DNA of 64,000 nt, from positions 1-64,000 of the forward strand of contig JBBAFU010000003.1 of the NCBI GenBank assembly GCA_041655275.1, given 5' to 3'. Source of the DNA: JAJYRX01 sp041655275 (lineage in GTDB: Bacteria > Pseudomonadota > Gammaproteobacteria > Burkholderiales > Burkholderiaceae_B). Below the pieces are notes generated by a model, which was given only the letters and a program-made list of their open reading frames with translations, did no database searches and was not told the origin of the DNA. This document shows, piece by piece, positions 6,666 through 15,538 of the stretch (position 1 is the first letter of the stretch; the number at the start of each line of letters is the position of its first letter). Both the position numbers and the translations under genes were made by a program.

Positions 6666-8738
6666 TCAGATCTCAAGCGGATCCACCTCGAGCACGTAAC
6701 GCACCCGTTCGCGGCGTGCAAGGGTTTCAAGCGCACCGCCCCATGCACCCAGAAAGGCCTGCAGCGCACTGCGATTGTGTGACTCCACCAGCAACTGTGC
6801 GCGCTCGACATGCGCAACGCGCACGACGCGCAGGGGCACGGGATCATACACCGTCACGGCCGACAGGCCGGGATAGTGTTCCGCGTCCTGCACGGGCAGG
6901 TCGCGCGCCCGGGCGAGAAATTCCATCGCCTGTGCCAGCTCGCGCGCCTCGGCCATGAGCAGGGCCTGCCACGCAAACGGCGGCAGGCCCACTGATTCAC
7001 GCTCCGCCAGGGCCTCCCGCGCGAAACCCGGATAGTCATGCACCAGCAGATGCCGATACACCGCCTGCTCGGGATAGTCGGTCTGTATCAGCACACGCCC
7101 GCCTTCTTCGTGCCGTCCGGCCCGCCCGCTGACCTGCATCAGCTGCGCAAACAGGCGCTCGGGTGCGCGAAAGTCCTGGGCAAACAGGGCCGCATCGGCA
7201 TTGAGCACGCCCACCAGACCCAGCCGGGTGAAGTCATGACCCTTGGCCACCATCTGCGTGCCCACCAGCAAATCGAACTCGCCGGCGTGAACCTGGGCGA
7301 ACAGGCGGGCCGCGCTGCCGCGCGCGCGCGTGGAATCGGCATCGATGCGGGCGATCCGGGCCGCGGGAAAACGTTGTGCCAGGAACTCTTCCAGACGCTG
7401 GGTGCCGCGCCCGAGCGCCTGCAGGTTGGCATCGCCGCAGTCAGGGCAATATCTCGGCACCGGACTGCGTGCGCCGCAATGATGACATTGCAGGAAATGT
7501 CCGCTGCGACTCCGGTGCAGCACCGTACGCGCACTGCAGGCTGTGCAGCCCGACACCCAGCCACAGTAGCGACAATGCAGGACGGGTGCATAGCCGCGCC
7601 GGTTCAGGAACACCAGCGCCTGGCGCCCTTCCGCCAGGCAAGCTTCGAGCGCTTCCAGCAATTGCGGTGCGAAGCCATGCTCCAGGCGCAGCTGCCGCGT
7701 GACGATCAGCTCGACCCGGGGCAGGCTCACGTCGCGCGCACGGCGGGCCAGTGTGACGCGCCGGTAGCGGCCCGAATTCGCGTGATGCCAGGATTCCAGT
7801 GACGGCGTGGCCGAGCCGAGGATGACCGGCAGCCCCAGATCGTGCGCGCGCCACACGGCCAGATCACGGGCGGAATAGCGCAGGCCATCCTGCTGCTTGT
7901 AGGAGTTGTCATGCTCCTCGTCGACAATGATGAGGCCCAGACGCGGCATGGGCGCGAAGATCGCCAGCCGCGTGCCCAGAAGCACATCTGCCTGTCCGTC
8001 AAAGGCCTGCAGCCAGGCACGCAGGCGTTCGGTCTCCGACAGGGCACTGTGCAATACTGCAAGGCGAGCATAACCCTGTGTCCCGCGCAAGCGCCCATGC
8101 ACGGCCTGTGCCAGCTGGGGCGTCAGATTGATCTCGGGAACCAGAAAGAGCACCTGTCGCCCCTGCTCGAGCGCAGCCTGGGCCAGATGCAGATAGATCT
8201 CGGTCTTGCCGCTGCCGGTCACGCCATGCAGCACCACGGCCTGATGGCCACGATGCTGCTGCACCGCAGCAATTGCAGCCGCCTGCTCGACATTCAGACG
8301 GGGGGCCTCGAGTACGGCCTCCGGCGCTGCGAGCGCCATGCCGCGCGTCCTGAGGCGCACCACCGGGCCTTCGCCGGCGCGCTTGCCCTGGTAGGCGGCA
8401 ACCTTGCGCAAAAAGGACGGCAGTGCAGGCAGGACCACCTCACCGAGAGGGCGCTGATAGTAGCGCGCGGCAAAACGTGCCATACGCAGCCAGTCTGCCG
8501 GCATTGGCGGCAGATCATCCAGCACCTGATCGACGGCCCGCACCTGCTCCGGATCGATGGCAGGCTGGTCGGGCTGCGCAATGACCAGTCCCACTACCTT
8601 GCGACGCCCCAGAGGCACGATAACGCGCGTACCGATGGGAACAGGCCGGGGAGCGGCATAATCGAAACACGCGTGCAAGGGCAGGTCGAGCACCACCCGA
8701 ACCCAGAAACCGTGGCTGGAAGATGCCCGTTCAACCAT
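6666..8738 (-). CDS. priA: Primosomal protein N' (PriA helicase)
   Basis: The replication-restart helicase that recognises collapsed forks and loads the primosome. It has 690 residues. The N-terminal 3'-DNA-binding domain includes PIGTRVIVPLGRRKVVG. Walker A is GVTGSGKTEIYLHL, motif II is DEEHD, and a zinc-binding cysteine cluster follows (CRYCGW, CTAC, CHHCG, CPDCG). LVGTQMVAKGHDF and QVSGRAGRHEEGG are typical PriA helicase motifs. It precedes rep with 13 nt between them. A likely promoter is at 8898-8927 and a DnaA-box-like cluster lies in the leader. Confidence 0.95.
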   Translation of the reverse strand: MVERASSSHGFWVRVVLDLPLHACFDYAAPRPVPIGTRVIVPLGRRKVVGLVIAQPDQPAIDPEQVRAVDQVLDDLPPMPADWLRMARFAARYYQRPLGEVVLPALPSFLRKVAAYQGKRAGEGPVVRLRTRGMALAAPEAVLEAPRLNVEQAAAIAAVQQHRGHQAVVLHGVTGSGKTEIYLHLAQAALEQGRQVLFLVPEINLTPQLAQAVHGRLRGTQGYARLAVLHSALSETERLRAWLQAFDGQADVLLGTRLAIFAPMPRLGLIIVDEEHDNSYKQQDGLRYSARDLAVWRAHDLGLPVILGSATPSLESWHHANSGRYRRVTLARRARDVSLPRVELIVTRQLRLEHGFAPQLLEALEACLAEGRQALVFLNRRGYAPVLHCRYCGWVSGCTACSARTVLHRSRSGHFLQCHHCGARSPVPRYCPDCGDANLQALGRGTQRLEEFLAQRFPAARIARIDADSTRARGSAARLFAQVHAGEFDLLVGTQMVAKGHDFTRLGLVGVLNADAALFAQDFRAPERLFAQLMQVSGRAGRHEEGGRVLIQTDYPEQAVYRHLLVHDYPGFAREALAERESVGLPPFAWQALLMAEARELAQAMEFLARARDLPVQDAEHYPGLSAVTVYDPVPLRVVRVAHVERAQLLVESHNRSALQAFLGAWGGALETLARRERVRYVLEVDPLEI

Positions 8739-8816
8739 GGCGAATTAAAGAAGATTCTGGGAAGAGCCGGGAAAACCGCATGATTGAAAGTGCAGCACCT
8801 CTGACATGACAAAGCC

Positions 8817-9002
8817 TGTGGATAACTTTGGGGACAACGCGTGGAGTGCACGAGAATAACTTCAGCCCGGCTATCGTGGTAAACCCTTACTAAAAAAAAT
8901 TTACCGGTATTTTGCCTCTAAAATCAACAGCCTGGAGACCAAACCAAGATTGAAACACAGCAAAACCCCGTAAGTTCACCGATGGCGTATTGCTGTGCAC
9001 AA
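8817..9002 (-). promoter_or_regulatory. DnaA-box-like sites between hemE and priA
   Basis: The minus strand carries TTATCCACA, a perfect DnaA box, at 8817-8825. TTGTGCACA at 8994-9002 is one base off the TTATNCACA consensus. Weaker 7-of-9 matches lie at 8829-8837 and 8851-8859. All four point the same way. An A-rich stretch (8891-8927) lies between the outer boxes. This 280-bp gap has no plausible gene. It could be a DnaA-controlled leader for priA or a minor DnaA reservoir. No dnaA, dnaN or rpmH is near, so I do not call it oriC. Confidence 0.4.
8898..8927 (-). promoter_or_regulatory. Candidate priA promoter
   Basis: On the minus strand TTGATT (8927-8922) and TAAATT (8903-8898) are separated by 18 nt. 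The region is unusually A/T rich for this genome, with an eight-A run at 8892-8899. It would start a leader of about 150 nt that contains the best DnaA box. The -10 has two mismatches. Confidence 0.35.
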
Positions 9003-9018
9003 CCCGGCCTTCCCGCAA

Positions 9019-10092
9019 TCAGGCAGAGGCGCGCCGGCTATGGCTGTGCACCTCATCCACCAGAATCTCGACCGCCTCGGGCGGGGTGAAACGCGAGATG
9101 CCATGGCCCAGATTGAACACATGGCCGCCACCCTGCGGGGCGCCGAAGTCATCCAGCACGTGGCGCGCCTCGCGGCGAATGGACGCCTCATCGCCGAACA
9201 GTGCCATGGGATCCAGATTGCCCTGCAGGGCCACCCGATCGCCGGTACGCCGCCGCGCCTCGCTCAGGCTGGTAGTCCAGTCCAGCCCGATGGCATCGGC
9301 ACCGCAAGCGGCAATCGCCTCGAGCCAGGGCATGCCGCCCTTGGTGAACACGATGACGGGGATACGCCGGCCTTCGTGCTCGCGCATCAGGCCGCTGACC
9401 ACCCGCCCGGTATAGTCCAGGGAAAATGCCTGAAAATGATGATGGGCAAGCACACCGCCCCAACTGTCGAAGATCATCAATGCCTGCGCACCGGCCCTGA
9501 CCTGCTCGTTCAGATACTGAATGGTGGCACGCGCGTTGATATCGAGGATACGGTGCAGCAAATCAGGCCGGCGATAGAGCATGGACTTGATCTGCCGGTA
9601 GTCCTGGGTGCCCTGCCCTTCGACCATATAACAGGCCAGCGTCCAGGGGCTGCCTGCAAAGCCGATCAGCGGAACCTGGCCGTCCAGTTCGCGGCGGATG
9701 ACCGACACCGCATCAAACACGTATTGCAACAGGGCCATGTCGGGCACTGCCAGCGCCGCCACCGCCTCCTCGCTGCGCAGGGGTGAGGCAAACTGCGGCC
9801 CTTCGCCGGCCACGAAGTCCAGCCCCAGACCCATGGCATGGGGAATTGTCAGGATGTCGGAAAAAAGAATGGCGGCGTCCAGCGGAAAGCGGCGCAGCGG
9901 CTGCAGGGTCACCTCGCAGGCAAGCTCGGGGTTCTGCGCAAGCGCGAGAAAGGAACCCGCCTGCGCTCTTGTCTCGCGATACTCGGGCAGATACCGTCCC
10001 GCCTGACGCATCATCCATATGGGCGTATAGGGCACGGGCTCACGCAGCAGGGCGCGCAGGAAGACATCATTTTTCAGGGAAGAATCAGTCAC
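9019..10092 (-). CDS. hemE: Uroporphyrinogen decarboxylase
   Basis: Cytoplasmic heme-pathway enzyme that removes four carboxyl groups from uroporphyrinogen III to give coproporphyrinogen III. The 357-residue length fits the family. PIWMMRQAGRYLPEYR (signature 1) lies near residues 28-43, and GFAGSPWTLACYMVEG is the second signature. The start is GTG 10092, behind AAGGAA with four bases between. Upstream codons read only as an extension with no ribosome site. It follows the Fis-type regulator gene by 14 nt, so the two are probably co-transcribed. Confidence 0.95.
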   Translation of the reverse strand: MTDSSLKNDVFLRALLREPVPYTPIWMMRQAGRYLPEYRETRAQAGSFLALAQNPELACEVTLQPLRRFPLDAAILFSDILTIPHAMGLGLDFVAGEGPQFASPLRSEEAVAALAVPDMALLQYVFDAVSVIRRELDGQVPLIGFAGSPWTLACYMVEGQGTQDYRQIKSMLYRRPDLLHRILDINARATIQYLNEQVRAGAQALMIFDSWGGVLAHHHFQAFSLDYTGRVVSGLMREHEGRRIPVIVFTKGGMPWLEAIAACGADAIGLDWTTSLSEARRRTGDRVALQGNLDPMALFGDEASIRREARHVLDDFGAPQGGGHVFNLGHGISRFTPPEAVEILVDEVHSHSRRASA

Positions 10093-10106
10093 GGTATTCC
10101 TTGGTA

Positions 10107-10868
10107 TCAAGTGGCGGTCCACGGAGCGCCCATCCCGCCGAGCGTCTCGCGGAAGGGCTCCGGATCGATCGCATGCTTTCGCATGAGTGCCCAGTAGGCA
10201 CGCCGGTGTTTGCCGGCGGCGCGGGCGGCCTGCGTAATGTTACCCGAAGACCTTTCCAGCGATGCCTGCAGGTAAGCACGCTCGAACTGGGCGACGATAT
10301 TGCGCTTGACCTCGGCATAGGCAATGTCGGCCGCCGCATAATGCGCCGCAGCCGCCGACATGCTGGCCTTGAGCCCGGAATGCAGGCTGTCGTCGACGCC
10401 GCAGCCCTGACCATACTGCACCGCGGCCTCGCCAACCCCGCCCGGCGAAGGCGCGGTTGCCGCAGTGCGATGCCGGGCCAGCATGCGTTCAGCACGGACC
10501 CTGAGCTCTTCGAGACAACAGGGTTCGCGCACAAAATCCGCCATGCCGAGATGATAGAGATCATTGATCGCGGGTGCCTTGAGCGCATCCAGCAAGCCCA
10601 TTATAGGAGTCTGGACACGATGGCGTGCCGCCATCAACACCTGACGCACATGCGGCAGATTGGCCTGCCCGACCCCCAGCAGACAGACATCGAAACGGCG
10701 AAGGGCCAGACAGGCTGCGGCCAGTACCGACACATCGCCACAGGACCCGCGCGCCGGACTCATGCGGTGCAGATGCAGACGGCCATTGGCGTGAATGCCG
10801 GGCGGGGGCAGCAGGGGATTGGGTGTCGCATCTAGGTCGAATACCGCACAATCAAGTCGTTCACGCAT
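10107..10868 (-). CDS. Fis-type DNA-binding regulator with a degenerate receiver-like N-terminus
   Basis: 253 residues. The C-terminal third is a Fis-type helix-turn-helix (FERAYLQASLERSSGNITQAAR then GKHRRAYWALMRKH), as at the end of NtrC-family regulators. The N-terminal part has the layout of a response-regulator receiver, but the phosphoacceptor Asp position in FDVCLLGVGQ is glycine. The acidic pocket is also not evident, so phosphorylation is unlikely. The central sigma-54-contacting AAA+ domain is absent. The start is ATG 10868, five bases after GGAGG. It lies just upstream of hemE and may control heme synthesis, but that is inference from position. Confidence 0.7.
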   Translation of the reverse strand: MRERLDCAVFDLDATPNPLLPPPGIHANGRLHLHRMSPARGSCGDVSVLAAACLALRRFDVCLLGVGQANLPHVRQVLMAARHRVQTPIMGLLDALKAPAINDLYHLGMADFVREPCCLEELRVRAERMLARHRTAATAPSPGGVGEAAVQYGQGCGVDDSLHSGLKASMSAAAAHYAAADIAYAEVKRNIVAQFERAYLQASLERSSGNITQAARAAGKHRRAYWALMRKHAIDPEPFRETLGGMGAPWTAT

Positions 10869-11026
10869 GACAGCCTCCGGATTTTCGTGGCGGAAAGGCA
10901 GCTTAGCCAAACAGGACCGGCGCAACAACAGTCAGTACTGGCAGGGAAAATTACGTGGGAATCTGACAGGTTTACAGGCGGGGCCAACTGCAGGGATAAT
11001 GGCAGCGATAACGGCAGGGATGAGGA

Positions 11027-12046
11027 ATGTCTGCCTGTCACCACCAAAGGTCCGCCTTGAACAAGATCATGCTCCTGACCACCGGGGGCACCATCGCCAG
11101 CACCGCCGCCGAAGACGGCCGCAGTGCCGCCGGTGCCCTCAGCGGCGAAACACTTGCCGCCCAGATCAGCCTTCCCTCCGGCCTGTCGCTGGGTGTGCGC
11201 TCTGTTTTCCAGAAACCCAGCAATGCCGTCACCCTGGACGACCTGTGCACATTGCGGGCACAATGCCAGGCGCTCATCGACGAGGGCGGGCTGGCCGGTA
11301 TTGCCATCACCCATGGCACCGACACACTCGAAGATACGGCCTGGTTTCTGGAGTCAACGCTGGATACACGGGGGCTTCCCGTGGTCATCACCGGCTCGCA
11401 GCGCGTGCCCCATGCGCCGGGCACGGATGCCTTCGTCAACCTGCGCAACGCCATCCTGGTTGCCGCCCACCCGGACGCACGCGACCTGGGCGTTCTTGTA
11501 GCCTTCAACGAATCCATCTTCGCCGCAGGCACGGCACGCAAGGTCAGCAGTTTTCAGGTGAACGGCTTTGGTGCACCCGGACTGGGCTGTCTGGGCGTCA
11601 TCGACAATGAAAACCTGACGCTGTACCAGCGCCCGGTGCGCCTGCCCGTACTGCCGGCCGGCAGCCTGCGCGAACTCCCGCCCGTGGATATCATTGCCAC
11701 CAGCCTGGGCGCACGTCCGGCATTGCTGGAAGCCGCCGTGCAGGCCGGCGCTCGCGGCCTCGTCATCGATGGCCTCGGACGGGGCCATGTACCCCCCGAA
11801 TGGATGCCGGCCGTCCGGGCGGCCATCGCGGCCGGTGTGGTTGTGCTGGTGTGCTCGTCAACCCTGCATGGCCCGCTGTACCAGACCTATGACTTCACGG
11901 GATCACTGCACGAGCTGGAAACGGCGGGCGCCATCGGTGTGAGCAACCTGACGGCGCGCAAGGCACGCCTGCGGCTGGCCATTCTGCTGGGAACCGGCGT
12001 GCATCAGCCGCAGGCCCTGCGCGACGCCTTCGAAACCCGCACCTGA
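11027..12046 (+). CDS. L-asparaginase
   Basis: Hydrolyses L-asparagine to aspartate and ammonia. The two catalytic threonine motifs are present: LLTTGGTIAS near residues 16-25 and ITHGTDTLEDTAWFLES near residue 90. The 339-residue length fits the bacterial asparaginase/glutaminase fold. No signal peptide is seen, which argues for a cytoplasmic enzyme. The ATG at 11027 is used. A TTG at 11057 behind AAAGG would give LNKIMLLTTGG, closer to the usual family start. The gene is monocistronic and convergent with apt. The 158-bp gap upstream (10869-11026) shows no clear promoter. Confidence 0.88.
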   Translation: MSACHHQRSALNKIMLLTTGGTIASTAAEDGRSAAGALSGETLAAQISLPSGLSLGVRSVFQKPSNAVTLDDLCTLRAQCQALIDEGGLAGIAITHGTDTLEDTAWFLESTLDTRGLPVVITGSQRVPHAPGTDAFVNLRNAILVAAHPDARDLGVLVAFNESIFAAGTARKVSSFQVNGFGAPGLGCLGVIDNENLTLYQRPVRLPVLPAGSLRELPPVDIIATSLGARPALLEAAVQAGARGLVIDGLGRGHVPPEWMPAVRAAIAAGVVVLVCSSTLHGPLYQTYDFTGSLHELETAGAIGVSNLTARKARLRLAILLGTGVHQPQALRDAFETRT

Positions 12047-12075
12047 GCTTCGGCCCAGAAAAAGCCCGGAAAAAG

Positions 12076-12627
12076 CTAAGCGCCGGTCTGATCAAACTGG
12101 CATACGGTATAGACAGGCAGGCCCGTATCCTTCACGCTGTCCGAGCCCCCCAGATAGGGCAGATCAATGATCGCGGCCGCCTCGACCACATTGGCGCCCA
12201 GGCGCTGCAGGAGCTTGGATGCCGCCACCATGGTGCCGCCGGTGGCGATCAGGTCATCGATGAGCAGCACACGCTGGCCGGGCCGCACGGCATCGGTGTG
12301 CATCTCGACCGTGGCATTGCCATATTCCAGCGTGTATTCCTCGGCGAGTGTGCGAAACGGCAGTTTGCCCTTCTTGCGCACCGGCACGAAGCCCAGGTTG
12401 AGCTCATAGGCGAGCACGGCACCGAGGATGAAGCCGCGCGCATCGATGCCGGCCACAAGATCCAGCCGCTGGCGCATGTACCGGTACACGAACATGTCGA
12501 CCAGAACCCGGAAGGACTGCGGGTCCTGCAGTACCGGCGTGATATCACGGAAGATGACGCCGGGCTTGGGCCAGTCGGGAACGCTACGTATGGTGTTGCG
12601 TACGTAGACCGCAGGATCGATATGCAT
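12076..12627 (-). CDS. apt: Adenine phosphoribosyltransferase
   Basis: Salvages adenine to AMP with PRPP. It has 183 residues with the PRPP-binding motif VLLIDDLIATGGT and the family segments KPGVIFRDITP and GIDARGFILGAVLAYEL. The start is ATG 12627 (MHIDPAVYVRNTIRSVPDWP). The reading frame stays open far upstream, but that part is antisense to kdsD and lacks family homology. It diverges from kdsD across a gap of about 90 bp. Confidence 0.93.
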   Translation of the reverse strand: MHIDPAVYVRNTIRSVPDWPKPGVIFRDITPVLQDPQSFRVLVDMFVYRYMRQRLDLVAGIDARGFILGAVLAYELNLGFVPVRKKGKLPFRTLAEEYTLEYGNATVEMHTDAVRPGQRVLLIDDLIATGGTMVAASKLLQRLGANVVEAAAIIDLPYLGGSDSVKDTGLPVYTVCQFDQTGA

Positions 12628-12704
12628 GGGCCTTGCACGTTGATTCGCAGACACGGCAATGATAGCACCGAGCCCGCACGTGCGCGTTTCGTTGCGTTTC
12701 GTTC

Positions 12705-12710
12705 TAAAAT
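12705..12710 (+). promoter_or_regulatory. Candidate -10 of kdsD giving a leaderless transcript
   Basis: TAAAAT lies seven bases before ATG 12718, so transcription would start at or very near the start codon. No Shine-Dalgarno sequence is present before kdsD. A short direct repeat (CGTTTCGTTG then CGTTTCGTTC) occupies the spacer. The -35 is weak. Confidence 0.35.
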
Positions 12711-12720
12711 CCGCCCCATG

Positions 12721-13707
12721 ATGACGCCATCCCCCGTGCAGCCCGACGCCGTACTGGCCTCGGTGAAACGCACGTTCGATATCGAGATCGCCGGCCTGTG
12801 CGCACTGCGCGAACGCCTGGGTGAAGCGCTGGTGCGTGCAGTCGACCTGATCCTGGCCTCGCGCGGACGGGTGGTTGTCACCGGCCTGGGCAAATCCGGA
12901 CATATCGCGCGCAAGATTGCCGCCACGCTGGCATCCACGGGAACGCCCTCCTTCTTCATGCATGCCGCCGAAGCCGTTCACGGCGATCTGGGCATGCTCA
13001 CTCGCGACGATCTGGTGGTGGCGATTTCCTACTCGGGCAGCGGTGCGGAGCTGCTCACCATCGTCTCCATCGCCAAACGCCTGGGCACACCGCTCATCGC
13101 CTTCACCGGCAATACACGCTCCGAGCTGGCTCTGGCGGCCGATATCCACCTCGATGTGCATGTCGCCCACGAAGCCTGCCCGCTCGACCTGGCGCCCACC
13201 GCCAGCACGACGGCCTGCCTGGTACTGGGCGACGCGCTCGCCGTCGCCTGCCTGGAGGCGCGCGGTTTCAGCCGCGAAGACTTTGCACTGTCCCACCCCG
13301 GTGGCGCGCTGGGCCGGCGCCTGCTTACCCGGGTACGCGACGTGATGCGCCAGGGGGATGATCTGCCCGTCGTCGGGGCGGATACCCTGGTGCCCGATGC
13401 ACTTGCGGAAATGTCCGCCAAAAGCATGGGCATGACGATAGTGACGGGCTCTGCAGGCGAGGCGCTGGGCATCTTCACGGACGGGGATCTGCGCCGGCTC
13501 ATTGCAGGCGAAGGCGATATCCGCCGGATACCCGTCAGCCGGGGGATGACGGCCCACCCCCGCTCCGTCCCTCCGGACACCATGGCGCTCGAAGCCGCGC
13601 AACTCATGGACTCGCACCGCATCAACCAGATTGTGGTGACCGATGACCAGGGCCGGCTGCTTGGAGCGCTCCATATGCATGACCTGCTTGCCGCCAAGGT
13701 GATCTGA
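12721..13707 (+). CDS. kdsD: D-arabinose 5-phosphate isomerase
   Basis: Converts ribulose 5-phosphate to arabinose 5-phosphate, the first committed step to Kdo for lipopolysaccharide. It has 328 residues. The N-terminal SIS domain includes GLGKSGHIARKIAATLASTG and ISYSGSGAELL, with LSHPGGALGRRL at its end. Two C-terminal CBS repeats follow (DVMRQGDDLP and GMTAHPRSVPPDT). ATG codons at 12718 and 12721 are both possible, and no ribosome site is seen. It heads a tightly packed kdsD-kdsC-lptC-lptA-lptB unit, and its stop overlaps the kdsC start (TGATG). Confidence 0.94.
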   Translation: MTPSPVQPDAVLASVKRTFDIEIAGLCALRERLGEALVRAVDLILASRGRVVVTGLGKSGHIARKIAATLASTGTPSFFMHAAEAVHGDLGMLTRDDLVVAISYSGSGAELLTIVSIAKRLGTPLIAFTGNTRSELALAADIHLDVHVAHEACPLDLAPTASTTACLVLGDALAVACLEARGFSREDFALSHPGGALGRRLLTRVRDVMRQGDDLPVVGADTLVPDALAEMSAKSMGMTIVTGSAGEALGIFTDGDLRRLIAGEGDIRRIPVSRGMTAHPRSVPPDTMALEAAQLMDSHRINQIVVTDDQGRLLGALHMHDLLAAKVI

Positions 13708-14312
13708 TGGCTGATTCCACTGCCAGTTTCCATCCTGCCGAAGCCCGCATCCTTGCCCGCGTCGATGCCAATGTCATTGAACGCGCCCGCAAGATCCGGC
13801 TCATGGCTTTCGATATCGACGGTGTGCTGACCGACGGGCGCCTGTGGTACGGTGAGCACGGGGAAGTCATGAAGAGCTTCCATGTGCTGGACGGACACGG
13901 TCTGCGCCTGCTCAAGGAAAGTGGCATCAGTGTCGCGCTCGTCACCGGACGCCGGAGTGCCATCGTCGATCGGCGCGCGGCAGAACTGGGCATCGCCACG
14001 GTGTGCCAGGGCGTGCGCGACAAGGCTTCACTGCTCGCCGAACTCGCCCAGGCACGAGGCCTGAACATGGAACAGGTCGGCTACATGGGCGACGACCTCA
14101 TCGATCTGGCCGCCATGCTGAAGGCCGGACTGGCCGTCAGCGTTCCCGGCGCGCCCGCCTACATCGAACAGGCGGCACACTGGGTATCCGAACGCGCCGG
14201 CGGCCTGGGCGCGGTGCGCGACTGCTGCGATCTCATCCTTGCCGCACAGGGCCGCCTGGCGAGTTTTCTGGCACCCCACGCGATGATGATGATGACGGGC
14301 GCCATCCAGTGA
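13707..14312 (+). CDS. kdsC: 3-deoxy-D-manno-octulosonate 8-phosphate phosphatase
   Basis: HAD-superfamily phosphatase that releases Kdo from Kdo-8-phosphate. HAD motif I is FDIDGVLTDGRL near residues 35-46. The later motifs are LVTGRRS and GYMGDDLIDLAAM. It has 201 residues; the short His/Met-rich tail (APHAMMMMTGAIQ) is unusual. It overlaps kdsD by one base and lptC by one base, consistent with coupled translation of the Kdo and LPS-export genes. Confidence 0.93.
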   Translation: MADSTASFHPAEARILARVDANVIERARKIRLMAFDIDGVLTDGRLWYGEHGEVMKSFHVLDGHGLRLLKESGISVALVTGRRSAIVDRRAAELGIATVCQGVRDKASLLAELAQARGLNMEQVGYMGDDLIDLAAMLKAGLAVSVPGAPAYIEQAAHWVSERAGGLGAVRDCCDLILAAQGRLASFLAPHAMMMMTGAIQ

Positions 14313-14914
14313 TGCGCGAGCGCGGTCCCACGCTGATTGCCGTCACCCTGCTGATGGCTCTCGTGGCTGGAACCTGGTGGGCCGCCGATTATGTCCAGCG
14401 CGCCGTGCCGATTGATCCGCCCGCGCGCCTGACCCACGAACCCGACTCCTGGGCCGGCCGCTTCGTCATGATACGCACGGGGCCTGACGGCGTCGCCATC
14501 AACCGGCTCGAGGGCCTGGCCATGCGGCACTATCCCGATGACGATTCCTACGAGGTCGACCATGCGAGGGCAACGGGACAGCATGCGGACGCACCCGTCA
14601 CGATCAGCCGCGCGGACCATGCCACCATGGACGCCGAAGGAACGCGCATCGTCATGCAGGGCAATGCACGCGTGCATCGCCTGCCCGACCTCGAACGCGC
14701 CGAACTGGATGTACAAAGCGAGCGTCTCGTGCTCTATCCCGACGAGGATGTGGTCGAGACCGACCTTCCGGCAACGGTGGTCAACGGCCCGCATGTGATG
14801 TACGGCATCGGGATGCGCTACGATAACCGCAGCCGGACATTGCAGGTGTTTTCCGCGACCGATGTGAAGATCTCCGGTCAGGAAACAGTGCCCAGGCCCA
14901 AGATTCCCGGATAA
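14312..14914 (+). CDS. lptC: LPS export protein LptC
   Basis: Bitopic inner-membrane protein that passes LPS from LptBFG to LptA. It has 200 residues with one N-terminal membrane helix (about residues 6-27, TLIAVTLLMALVAGTWWAA) and then a periplasmic beta-jellyroll (DUF1239) domain. The start ATG 14312 overlaps the kdsC stop in TGATG. Identity rests on fold-like features and its place between kdsC and lptA, since LptC diverges fast in sequence. Confidence 0.88.
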   Translation: MRERGPTLIAVTLLMALVAGTWWAADYVQRAVPIDPPARLTHEPDSWAGRFVMIRTGPDGVAINRLEGLAMRHYPDDDSYEVDHARATGQHADAPVTISRADHATMDAEGTRIVMQGNARVHRLPDLERAELDVQSERLVLYPDEDVVETDLPATVVNGPHVMYGIGMRYDNRSRTLQVFSATDVKISGQETVPRPKIPG

Positions 14915-14935
14915 TCCCTGACAGGCTCACAGACC

Positions 14936-15538
14936 ATGATGAGAACTTCTGCCAAGTCGCTGCTACCGGTTACCGCTCTCGGCCTGCTGGCCGGCTGCCT
15001 GCTGTCCGCATCCGTGGCGGCCCAGACTGCAGCGCCACCCGAACAGCCCGATACGCTGGTGCTCTCCGACACGCTGACCTACGATGACGCACGGCGCGAG
15101 AGCATCTTCACCGGCAATGTCATCATGACGCGGGGCACGCTCAAGCTGCTTGCCGACCGTCTCGTGATGCACGAAGATAGCGAGGGCTTCCAGTATGGAA
15201 CCGCCACTGTCGAGCCTGGCCGCCAGGTACAGATCGAGCAGGAGAACCCGGAAAAGTTCGAGGTACTCCAGGCGCGCGGCGCCCGCGGCGAGTACAACGG
15301 CAAGACCGAAGAGATCATGGTCATCGGCCAGGCGGTGGTCACGCGCTTCATCTGCGGCAAGCCGTTTGACACCATCAAGGGCGAGAAGATCGTGTACCGC
15401 CAGAAGACGGACACCTATCAGGCCTACAGCGGACCAGGCTCGGCCAGCAGCGACGGACGTGTGCGTTCGCTGGCCAAGCCGCGCGCAAACATCGACGCCG
15501 CAGTCGCCGAGTGTCGCAGGAAGGCGGCCGGACAGTGA
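14936..15538 (+). CDS. lptA: LPS transport periplasmic protein LptA
   Basis: Periplasmic OstA-like protein that bridges LptC and LptD for LPS transit. It has 200 residues with an N-terminal export signal ending near ASVAAQ (residue 30). The OstA repeats are visible as DTLTYDDARRESIFTGNVIMTRG and LLADRLVMHED. The segment LLAGC within the signal resembles a lipobox, but LptA is normally soluble. The stop overlaps the lptB GTG start by four bases. Confidence 0.93.
   Translation: MMRTSAKSLLPVTALGLLAGCLLSASVAAQTAAPPEQPDTLVLSDTLTYDDARRESIFTGNVIMTRGTLKLLADRLVMHEDSEGFQYGTATVEPGRQVQIEQENPEKFEVLQARGARGEYNGKTEEIMVIGQAVVTRFICGKPFDTIKGEKIVYRQKTDTYQAYSGPGSASSDGRVRSLAKPRANIDAAVAECRRKAAGQ

Noticed and set aside
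8739..9018. Chromosomal origin oriC
   Set aside because: DnaA-like boxes and an A-rich stretch are present, but there is no dnaA, dnaN, rpmH or mnmG nearby and the boxes are few; kept only as a DnaA-site finding.
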